Shown piece after piece: positions 6,449 to 12,489 of a stretch of 14,583 bases of DNA. The position numbers and the translations under genes are program-made. The notes beneath the pieces are model-generated. The model did no database searches and had not been told where the DNA came from. It saw only the letters and a program-made list of their open reading frames with translations. The DNA comes from Kutzneria sp036403095. Its GTDB lineage: Bacteria > Actinomycetota > Actinomycetes > Mycobacteriales > Pseudonocardiaceae. Every line of letters begins with the position of its first letter. Position 1 is the first letter of the stretch. The stretch lies in the NCBI GenBank assembly GCA_036403095.1, contig DASWRQ010000101.1, positions 1 to 14,583 on the forward strand, in the 5' to 3' direction.

Positions 6449-6476
6449 AAACGCCCCGCATGAGCGCGGGGCGTTT
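6449..6476. terminator. Bidirectional intrinsic terminator
   Basis: AAACGCCCCGC (6449-6459), loop ATGAGC, GCGGGGCGTTT (6466-6476): an 11-bp perfect stem. It is flanked by an A tract on the left (from 6446) and TTTCATT on the right, so both the GNAT transcript and the convergent cwlM transcript end in a U-rich tail; the cwlM direction has the better one (six T). This is the clearest rho-independent terminator in the window. Confidence 0.92.
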
Positions 6477-6501
6477 CATTCGACCTGGGTCGATCTATCG
6501 C

Positions 6502-7647
6502 TTACTCGGCCTTGGCCAGCTCGTGCCGGATCAGGTCCGCGAAGGTGAAGGTGCCGGTCGGCTGGTCGTTCTCGCCCAGCAGGTAGAGCCGCTTCACCGC
6601 GACCAGGATGCCCTCGGCGACGGTGTCCCGGAACGCCGGATCGGCCAGCTTGGCCCGGTCGCCGGCGTTGGTCAGGTAGCCGACCTCCACGCGCATCGCC
6701 GGGCAGCGCGTCATGCGCAGGATGTCCCAGGTCCGGCCGTGCGTGCGGCAGTCCGGCAGCCCGGTTCGGGCCACCAGCTCGCGCTGGATGAAGCCGGCCA
6801 GCGTCTCGCCGACGGTGGACGTGGTGGTGCCGTTGCCGGTGCCGTAGTGGAACGTCGCGACGCCGCTGGCCAGCGGGGAGGCGTTGGCGTCGGTGTGCAG
6901 CGACAGGATCAGGTCGGCGCCGGCCTCGTTGGCGAACCGGGCCCGCTCCTTCTCCGGCGGGCACTGGTCGGGCCCGCGGGACAGCAGCGCCTCCATGCCG
7001 GTGGCCTGCATGCGGCCCTCCAGCCGGCGGGCCAGGTCCCACACCAGGTCGGCCTCGCTGAGCGTGCCGACGACAACGCCGCGGTCCCGGCCGCCGTGGC
7101 CCGGGTCGATGACGATGCGCTTGCCGCGCAGCCGCGGCCCGGCCCGGCGGACCTGCTCCTGCTCGCGCAGCAGCACCGGACGGCCGCCGCGGACCTTGGG
7201 CGTCAGCTGACGCAGCGCGCGCACCGTCTCGGCGCCGCAGATGCCGTCCGTGGTCAGGCCGTACTCACGCTGGAAGTTGCGCAGCGCCAGCTCGGTCTGC
7301 TGGTCGAACACGCCGGTGTGGCGGCCCGCGTCGAAGCCCAGCTCCAGCAGCCGCTCCTGAAGGGCGGCCACGTCGTCACCGGTCATCGGGTGCGACACCA
7401 GGTAGGTCAGGGGTCGGTCGCCGAGCTGGTAGGTGGCGGCGCGCAGGGACGCGTAGGTGGCCGGGCCGACCAGACCGTCGGTGATCAGGCCTCGCTGCTG
7501 CTGGAAGGAGCGGACCGCGTGCTCCACCTCGGCGTCGAAGACCACCTCGCCGTCCTGCGGGTTCCCGGACAGCAGCCCCAGCGCGATGAGAGTCGACCTG
7601 ATCTCGGCTACCGCCGGACCGACGTCACCGCGACGGAGAACCTGCAT
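6502..7647 (-). CDS. cwlM: CwlM, N-acetylmuramoyl-L-alanine amidase-fold regulator of MurA
   Basis: The 381-residue protein has two peptidoglycan-binding (PG_binding_1) repeats, about residues 8-70 and 90-147, then an Amidase_3 domain (about 176-355). The zinc-site residues are present: His184 in DPGHGG, Glu198, His251 in SLHTDAN and the catalytic-type Glu321 in VEVGYLTN. There is no signal peptide or membrane segment, so it should be cytoplasmic. In mycobacteria CwlM is phosphorylated by PknB and activates MurA, the first committed step of peptidoglycan synthesis. The C terminus PTGTFTFADLI carries Thr364, 366 and 368 in the same spacing as phosphosites I recall for M. tuberculosis CwlM. ATG 7647 follows CGAGGG. 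A 204-bp gap with hairpins separates it from trxA, so it likely has its own promoter. Confidence 0.93.
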   Translation of the reverse strand: MQVLRRGDVGPAVAEIRSTLIALGLLSGNPQDGEVVFDAEVEHAVRSFQQQRGLITDGLVGPATYASLRAATYQLGDRPLTYLVSHPMTGDDVAALQERLLELGFDAGRHTGVFDQQTELALRNFQREYGLTTDGICGAETVRALRQLTPKVRGGRPVLLREQEQVRRAGPRLRGKRIVIDPGHGGRDRGVVVGTLSEADLVWDLARRLEGRMQATGMEALLSRGPDQCPPEKERARFANEAGADLILSLHTDANASPLASGVATFHYGTGNGTTTSTVGETLAGFIQRELVARTGLPDCRTHGRTWDILRMTRCPAMRVEVGYLTNAGDRAKLADPAFRDTVAEGILVAVKRLYLLGENDQPTGTFTFADLIRHELAKAE

Positions 7648-7745
7648 ACACCCTCGCTCGTCTAGGGCGCCGGATACCTCCGGCGCGGTGTGGACGCTTC
7701 ATTGTGCCCTGTCCGTGACAATGCTCAGAACGGGGCTACTCAGAG

Positions 7746-7776
7746 CGTTCGGCCCATTACGGATATGGTCCGAACG
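7746..7776. other. Imperfect inverted repeat upstream of cwlM
   Basis: CGTTCGG (7746-7752) pairs with CCGAACG (7770-7776); after one C/T mismatch, CCAT (7754-7757) pairs with ATGG (7765-7768) around a 7-base loop. The symmetry spans 31 bp. It lies between the trx terminator hairpin and the cwlM start, so it may be an operator or a leader hairpin for cwlM. Confidence 0.55.
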
Positions 7777-7792
7777 GTCCAAGACGAGCGGC

Positions 7793-7825
7793 GGCCCGTG
7801 CGTCGAAGGGTAAGACGCACGGGCC
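7793..7825 (-). terminator. Terminator hairpin of the trxBA unit
   Basis: GGCCCGTGCGTC (7793-7804) and GACGCACGGGCC (7814-7825) form a perfect 12-bp stem with a 9-base loop, 26 bp after the trxA stop on the minus strand. No T tract follows. It probably ends the trxB-trxA transcript or limits read-through into cwlM. Confidence 0.75.
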
Positions 7826-7851
7826 ACTCGAAAGGGTTGCCTCTCGGCGTG

Positions 7852-8178
7852 TCACAGCACTCCGGAAAGCTCCGCCAGCATCGCGGCCTTCGGCTTGGCC
7901 CCGACGATCTGCTTCACCGGCTCGCCACCCTGGAACAGCATCATGGTCGGCACCGACATGATCTGGTACTTACGGGCGATGTCCGGGTTGGCGTCGATGT
8001 CCAGCTTGGCCACGGTCAGCTTGTCGGCGTGCTCGCCGGCGATCTCCTCGAGCACCGGCGCGACCATCTTGCACGGGCCGCACCACGTCGCCCAGAAGTC
8101 GACGAGCACCGGCTTCTCGCTCTTGAGGACGTCCTGGTCGAAGGACTTGTCCGTGACGATGACGGTGTTGCCGGCCAT
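7852..8178 (-). CDS. trxA: Thioredoxin
   Basis: A 108-residue, single-domain cytoplasmic thioredoxin of standard length. The active site WCGPC lies at residues 32-36, and the cis-proline loop SVPT has Pro77 next to the active site in the fold. It reduces protein disulfides (for example in ribonucleotide reductase, methionine sulfoxide reductase and peroxiredoxins) and is recharged by TrxB. ATG 8178 is preceded by TAGGAG at good spacing. It starts 32 bp after the trxB stop and should be in the same transcript. The mycobacterial gene in this position is trxC; I use trxA as the general name. Confidence 0.95.
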   Translation of the reverse strand: MAGNTVIVTDKSFDQDVLKSEKPVLVDFWATWCGPCKMVAPVLEEIAGEHADKLTVAKLDIDANPDIARKYQIMSVPTMMLFQGGEPVKQIVGAKPKAAMLAELSGVL

Positions 8179-8210
8179 GGTGATCTCCTACGGGGTGGAA
8201 GGGAGGGACG

Positions 8211-9188
8211 TCAGTTGACGGGGACGGCGGTGGCCTCGGGTTCGGCCACGGCGTCGGCGTGCTCGGCCAGCCAGCGTTCAGCGTCGATGGCCGCCGCGCA
8301 ACCCGACCCGGCGGCGGTGATCGCCTGCCGGTAGGTGTGGTCGACCAGGTCGCCGGCCGCGAACACGCCGTCGAGCTTGGTGTAGGTGGACGGCGTCAGC
8401 ACCTGCACGTAGCCGTCCTCGTCGAGGTCGACCTGGCCCTTGACCAGCTCGCTGCGCGGGTCGTGGCCGATCGCCATGAACAGGCCGGTCACCGCGAGCT
8501 CCGACTCCTCGCCGGTGCGGGTGTCGCGGACCTTGACGCCGCTGACCGTGGTGTCGCCGAGCACCTCGAGCACCTCGGTGTTCAGCTGCCACTTGATCTT
8601 GTCGTTGGCCCGGGCCCGCTCCAGCATGATCCGGGAGGCGCGGAACTCCTCGCGCCGGTGGATGACCGTGACGCTGCGGGCGAAGCGGGTGAGGAAGGTG
8701 GCCTCCTCCATCGCCGAGTCGCCACCGCCGACCACCGCGATGTCCTGGTCGCGGAAGAAGAAGCCGTCACAGGTGGCACAGGCGGACACGCCTCGGCCGA
8801 GCAGCTTCTGCTCACCCGGGATGTTCAGGTAGCGGGCGGCCGCGCCCATCGCCAGCACCACCGCGCGGGCGGCGTGGCGGACGCCGTTGGCGGTGACGTA
8901 CTTGATCTCGCCGGTCAGCTCGACCTGCTCGACGTCCTCGGTGCGCAGCTCGGCGCCGAAACGCTCGGCCTGCGTGCGCATCTGCTCCATGAGCTCGGGG
9001 CCCATGATGCCGTCGCGGAAGCCGGGATAGTTCTCCACCTCGGTCGTGGTCATCAGGGCGCCGCCGAACTGCGTGCCCTCGAACACCAGCGGCTCCAACT
9101 GCGCCCTGGCCGCGTACACCGCCGCGGTGTAGCCCGCGGGGCCGGACCCGACGATGATCAGGTTCCGGACTTCTGATTCCGCCGCCAC
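8211..9188 (-). CDS. trxB: Thioredoxin-disulfide reductase (NADPH, FAD)
   Basis: TrxB passes electrons from NADPH through FAD and a redox-active disulfide to thioredoxin. With the start at GTG 9188 the protein has 325 residues, normal for the low-molecular-weight bacterial type. It shows the FAD-binding GSGPAG (14-19), the active-site SACATCDG with Cys137 and Cys140, the NADPH-binding GGGDSA (154-159), and the C-terminal FAD motif beginning GVFAAGDLVD. GTG 9188 is preceded by GGAGG with an 8-base spacer. ATG 9221 has no good ribosome binding site and lies at the predicted transcription start, and GTG 9194 is too close to GGAGG. The open frame extends much further upstream but reads a composition unlike TrxB. 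Confidence 0.94.
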   Translation of the reverse strand: MAAESEVRNLIIVGSGPAGYTAAVYAARAQLEPLVFEGTQFGGALMTTTEVENYPGFRDGIMGPELMEQMRTQAERFGAELRTEDVEQVELTGEIKYVTANGVRHAARAVVLAMGAAARYLNIPGEQKLLGRGVSACATCDGFFFRDQDIAVVGGGDSAMEEATFLTRFARSVTVIHRREEFRASRIMLERARANDKIKWQLNTEVLEVLGDTTVSGVKVRDTRTGEESELAVTGLFMAIGHDPRSELVKGQVDLDEDGYVQVLTPSTYTKLDGVFAAGDLVDHTYRQAITAAGSGCAAAIDAERWLAEHADAVAEPEATAVPVN

Positions 9189-9228
9189 TGACACGACCTC
9201 CGTATCGCGCTCGCCAGACATCTTGTTG

Positions 9229-9255
9229 AACGCGATGGTAGGTGGCCGGCATTCC
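9229..9255 (-). promoter_or_regulatory. SigR/SigH-type thiol-stress promoter for trxBA
   Basis: On the minus strand GGAAT (9255-9251) is followed after 19 bases by GTT (9231-9229), or after 18 bases by CGTT. This matches the established actinobacterial SigR/SigH promoter pattern GGAAT-N18/19-GTT; trxBA is a classic member of that regulon in Streptomyces. Transcription would start near 9220, giving a leader of about 30 bases to GTG 9188. Confidence 0.65.
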
Positions 9256-9267
9256 ACACCGGCGAGT

Positions 9268-9292
9268 GACGGCCGGCACGAGGCCGGCCGTC
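9268..9292 (-). terminator. Hairpin after the anti-sigma gene
   Basis: GACGGCCGGC (9268-9277), loop ACGAG, GCCGGCCGTC (9283-9292): a perfect 10-bp stem, 10 bp after the anti-sigma stop on the minus strand and before the trxB promoter. There is no T tract. It probably separates the sigM-anti-sigma transcript from trxBA. Confidence 0.65.
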
Positions 9293-9301
9293 GCCCTGTG
9301 G

Positions 9302-10156
9302 TCAGCCGCCGATGGTGGTGTTGGCGAAGGTCGCCGGGTTGCCGGCCGCGCAGTCGTCGCCGACGACCAGCAGCTGGTAGCGGACGGCCTGACCGGTCGA
9401 GAGCAGGAACATCACGGCCGGTTTGCCGTCCACGGTGGCCCGCCGGCCGTAGATCGGCTTGGTCTTGCCGTCCAGGCCGTTGGCCGCCAGGCACGAGCTG
9501 AGCTTCGTGTCATCTGTGAACGGCCCGTAGTCGTGGGCACCGAGCGCCTTGAGGCCGGCACCGGGCAAATCGCCGCTGCGCAGGGCCAGCGGCCCGGTGT
9601 TCTGCGGGTCCGTCTGGATGCTCGTGTGGGGGACGGCCTGCGGCGTGCCGGCGGTGCCGCCGCCGGGCAGCGTGAACACCACGATGCCGATCGCCACGGC
9701 CGCGGCCGTGACCACGCCGCCGGCGATGCCCAGCAAGCGATTGCGGCGACGACGGGCGGTCGCCAGATCGACCACCGGCGCCATCGGGCCGGAGGGTTGC
9801 TGAGGAGCCATAGCCGGCCGCAGGGGCACGGGCGGCGGCACAGCGCCGGTCACGGGCGGCACCGGGCCGGTGGTCGGCGCCATGGGCGTGACCGAGATCG
9901 GCGCTTGGATCGGGCCACTGGAGTTGGCGCTACGAGCGGCGGACTCGGCCGCCAACGCGGCGTCCAGGCGAGCGGCGACGTGGTCGGGCATGCGCATCGG
10001 CGGCAGCGCCGACAGCTCGGCCTGGGTGGCGTCCAGGGCGGCCAGCACGGCCAGCGCGTCGGCGTCGAGCCGGGACCGGTCGCCGCCGTCCGCGTGCAGG
10101 TCGGCGAGCAGGTCAACGGACCACGGCGGCCCACCGTGGGGCGAATCCCCGTTCAT
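9302..10156 (-). CDS. Probable membrane anti-sigma-M factor (RsmA-like)
   Basis: A 284-residue single-pass protein. The cytoplasmic part (1-134) has an Asp/Leu/Ala-rich helical segment (about 28-75, ending RMPDHVAARLDAALA) and a Pro-rich linker; then come a basic stop RRRRNR (135-140), a membrane helix (141-162) and an outside domain of about 120 residues. The outside part has two cysteines, 222 and 269, that could form a disulfide. Its start overlaps the sigM stop by ATGA, the usual arrangement for an ECF sigma factor and its anti-sigma factor, and it matches the position of Rv3912 (RsmA) in M. tuberculosis. The function is inferred from context and topology; no ZAS zinc motif (HxxxCxxC) is visible. 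Confidence 0.72.
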   Translation of the reverse strand: MNGDSPHGGPPWSVDLLADLHADGGDRSRLDADALAVLAALDATQAELSALPPMRMPDHVAARLDAALAAESAARSANSSGPIQAPISVTPMAPTTGPVPPVTGAVPPPVPLRPAMAPQQPSGPMAPVVDLATARRRRNRLLGIAGGVVTAAAVAIGIVVFTLPGGGTAGTPQAVPHTSIQTDPQNTGPLALRSGDLPGAGLKALGAHDYGPFTDDTKLSSCLAANGLDGKTKPIYGRRATVDGKPAVMFLLSTGQAVRYQLLVVGDDCAAGNPATFANTTIGG

Positions 10157-10764
10157 CGGCCCTCCCAGTGGCGTTGCGGATGCGAACCCGGTGCACTACC
10201 TGGGACGTTCGCATCTGCACTTGGGTTCCGCAGGTGCCCGAGAAGTTTCGCCAGCTTCGTGCGGCCCCGGGCGCAGCGGCTCTTCACCGTGCCCTCGGCG
10301 ATGCCCAGCAGCTTCGCGGTCTCCGCCACGGAGTATCCCTCGACGTCGACCATGACGATCGGCACGCGTTGCTCGTCGGGCAGCACGTGCAGCGCCTCCT
10401 GGACGACCATCCGGGTCTGCAGCTCCGACACCGCGTCGCGGGGCACGCTGGGCTCCTGCGCCCCGGCCTCCGGCAGCGGCACCGTCGGTTTGCGCCGCCG
10501 GATCCGGTCCAGGCAGGCGTTCACCACGATGCGGTGCAGCCAGGTGGTCACCTGCGACTCGGCGCGGAACGACCCGGCCGCGCGGAACGCGGAGATGAAT
10601 GCCTCTTGGAGCGCGTCAGCCGCCTCGTCCGGGTCGCGAAGGGTGCGTACGGCCACCGCCCACATCCGGTCCCGATGTCGCCTGACCAACTCCCCGAAAG
10701 CATGCGGATCGCCGGCGGCATGAGCCGCTATCAGGTCGGCGTCCGAGCTGGCGGCTGCGGTCAC
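10153..10764 (-). CDS. sigM: ECF RNA polymerase sigma factor SigM
   Basis: A 203-residue ECF sigma factor. Region 2 (about 20-90) includes the DPDEAADALQEAFISAF helix and the TTWLHRIVVNACLDRIRRRK promoter-melting/-10 recognition segment. Region 4 (about 117-175) contains the helix-turn-helix SVAETAKLLGIAEGTVKSR that reads the -35 element. A 25-residue hydrophilic tail follows. The start is GTG 10764 with only a weak ribosome binding site (AGCGG). Its position before the anti-sigma gene, trxB, trxA and cwlM is that of mycobacterial sigM, which controls envelope and late-growth genes. I found no clear SigM-type promoter (GGAAC...GTC) in the 86-bp gap upstream. Confidence 0.9.
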   Translation of the reverse strand: MTAAASSDADLIAAHAAGDPHAFGELVRRHRDRMWAVAVRTLRDPDEAADALQEAFISAFRAAGSFRAESQVTTWLHRIVVNACLDRIRRRKPTVPLPEAGAQEPSVPRDAVSELQTRMVVQEALHVLPDEQRVPIVMVDVEGYSVAETAKLLGIAEGTVKSRCARGRTKLAKLLGHLRNPSADANVPGSAPGSHPQRHWEGR

Positions 10765-10832
10765 CCGCTGAGGATATCGGTCCTGCGTTCAGGCCCTTTG
10801 ACGCGGCGGGCCGGGCGGGTCGAAGGGCAGGT

Positions 10833-10856
10833 CGGTGATCACCCGGGAGGTCACCG
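10833..10856. other. Small inverted repeat at the pseudokinase stop, upstream of sigM
   Basis: CGGTGA (10833-10838) and TCACCG (10851-10856) are 6-bp arms around 12 bases that include the palindrome CCCGGG. GGTGATCACC at 10834-10843 is itself a perfect 10-bp palindrome. It overlaps the pseudokinase stop codon, so it may be a weak terminator or an operator for sigM. Confidence 0.35.
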
Positions 10857-12419
10857 CGCCCCGATGAACTTCACTTCCGACAGCTGCGAGGCCCAGAGCT
10901 TGCCGCTCGGGCTCATGCTGGTGATCCAGACGACGATGCGGTCGCTGGGCGAGGTCATCTTCACCGGGATGACCGTGTCGCCCGAGCCCAGCACGCCGGA
11001 GCCGACGACCAGGGTCTGCTGGAGCTGGGGCGTGCCGCTGGCCGCGGTGCGGATCTCGACCCTGGTGTTGGCGCTGGGCGAGGTGATGACCACCTGGGCC
11101 AGCTTCACCGGCGTGCCGAAGGTGGCCATCAGCCCGATGCCGGGCTTGAGGGCCGGGAAGTTGTTCAGGTACTTGTCGGTCCGCCACGAGGTGTTGGGGT
11201 CGCCGTCGACGGCCAGCGCGCCCTTGCTGGGGCTGTCCGGGTCGCTGGCCACGTTGAACACCGTCACGCCGGCCGGCTTGACCGGGCCGGCGGTGGCGGT
11301 GGGCGCGTTGTTGACCGACTGCTTGGTCTCGCTGGTCGGCACGACCTGGCTGATGACCAGCGGCGGGCCGCCGTCGCCCTTGGTGTTGTTCTCGTTGAAG
11401 AAGCCGACCACCTGCATGGCGATCCAGCCCAGCACGAGCAGCGTGGCCACGGCCAGCGCGCTGACGCCGATGACCAGCTTGCGGGTGCGCCGGGAGTCCT
11501 TGACCGGCCGCTGGGTCGTCCAGACGACATCGTCCTCGGGCTCGTCCACCACGGCCGGGATGAGCCCGGTCTCGGCCTCGGCCTCGGCGATCTCGTCCAG
11601 CACGGCCAGGATGGCGGCGCCGGTGCGGATGCCGCCGACGCTGGTGTCCTCCAGGCTGCGCACGGCGACGGTGGACAGCGAGTGCGGGACCATCGGGTGC
11701 AGGTTGCGCGGCGCGACGACGCTGCCGTTGGGGCCGATCGGCGCGGCCGGCAGCCCCTCGGGGCCGCCGGGCAGTGCCCAGCGCCCGGTGAGCAGCAGGT
11801 ACAGGATCGCGCCGAGGCCCTTCACGTCGTCTCGGGACGTGGCCTCGGCCCGCGGCCCGGGGAACGCCAGCCGCAGCTGGCCCTCGGGGGTGACGCGGAT
11901 CCGCTGCGGGTGCTCGGTGCCCAGCACCAGGCCGGCGTGGTGCGCGCCCTCGACCGCGGCGGCCAGCGGCTCCAGCAGCCGGGACGCGGTGGCGGCGGGC
12001 AGCGGCCCGTCGGCGATGAGGTCGATCAGGTCGGTGCCGTTGGTCCACTCGGCGACGACGATGCCGAGGATCTGCTCCCGCGGGGCGATGCCGTTGCCCG
12101 GGCTGAGCACGTCCAGGATCCGCGACACGCCGGGGTGCGCGTAGCTGGCGGCGTGCATGGCCCGTTCGATGGTCCGTCGAACCCTCGCGGCCGCGCGTGC
12201 GTCAGCCTGATTGCCGAGCAACAGGGTCAGGGCGACGTCGCGGCCCAGCTGACCGTCACGGGCTCGCCACAGCTGCGCGTTGCAGCGGGCGTCCGTGCCG
12301 GAGTAGCTGAGCAGCCGGTAGCGGCCGTCGCCGACCATGCCGCCCGGCAGGAGGGCATGGCTGGGCGGCCCGGCAGTGCCTCTGCCGGGCGGGGCCATCT
12401 CGGTCGGCCAGGTGCTCAC
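10851..12419 (-). CDS. Membrane pseudokinase with discoidin-like ectodomain (MurJ partner)
   Basis: The 522-residue protein has an N-terminal kinase-fold domain (about 32-275), a short linker, one membrane helix (about 315-341) and an extracytoplasmic domain (about 385-520) with the F5/8 type C (discoidin) signature ALAVDGDPNTSW. The kinase domain looks dead. The VAIK lysine position reads VALTLL, the HRD loop reads VLGTEHPQRI without a catalytic Asp, and DFG is replaced by the region FPGP. In M. tuberculosis the same domains form the C-terminal part of MviN (Rv3910), whose pseudokinase is phosphorylated by PknB and recruits FhaA. Here it is a separate gene, 70 bp after murJ. GTG 12419 follows GGGAGAAG. 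Confidence 0.86.
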   Translation of the reverse strand: MSTWPTEMAPPGRGTAGPPSHALLPGGMVGDGRYRLLSYSGTDARCNAQLWRARDGQLGRDVALTLLLGNQADARAAARVRRTIERAMHAASYAHPGVSRILDVLSPGNGIAPREQILGIVVAEWTNGTDLIDLIADGPLPAATASRLLEPLAAAVEGAHHAGLVLGTEHPQRIRVTPEGQLRLAFPGPRAEATSRDDVKGLGAILYLLLTGRWALPGGPEGLPAAPIGPNGSVVAPRNLHPMVPHSLSTVAVRSLEDTSVGGIRTGAAILAVLDEIAEAEAETGLIPAVVDEPEDDVVWTTQRPVKDSRRTRKLVIGVSALAVATLLVLGWIAMQVVGFFNENNTKGDGGPPLVISQVVPTSETKQSVNNAPTATAGPVKPAGVTVFNVASDPDSPSKGALAVDGDPNTSWRTDKYLNNFPALKPGIGLMATFGTPVKLAQVVITSPSANTRVEIRTAASGTPQLQQTLVVGSGVLGSGDTVIPVKMTSPSDRIVVWITSMSPSGKLWASQLSEVKFIGAR

Positions 12420-12489
12420 CGCGTGCTTCTCCCGTCCCGCTCGGGGTCGAGGGTACGTGAAACCGGTCGGTCGGGCCCCCGGTGAACCC

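Noticed and set aside
6460..7665. Plus-strand open frame of 401 codons opposite cwlM
   Set aside because: Antisense to a gene with two domains and a complete zinc site; low-complexity Ala/Gly/Val composition; its start lies inside the bidirectional terminator.
7700..7740. Sigma-70-type promoter for cwlM (TTGTCA and CACAAT on the minus strand)
   Set aside because: The two elements are only 9 bases apart, and no -35 lies at the right distance from CACAAT, so I could not support a promoter.
9195..9494. N-terminal extension of trxB up to 9494
   Set aside because: The extension is Arg/Pro-rich, unlike TrxB, and overlaps the end of the anti-sigma gene, its hairpin and the predicted promoter.
12451..12464. 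parS-like half site GGTACGTGAAACC between murJ and the pseudokinase
   Set aside because: The right arm ACGTGAAAC is present but the left arm is not, and CACGTG is broken, so it does not meet the parS pattern.
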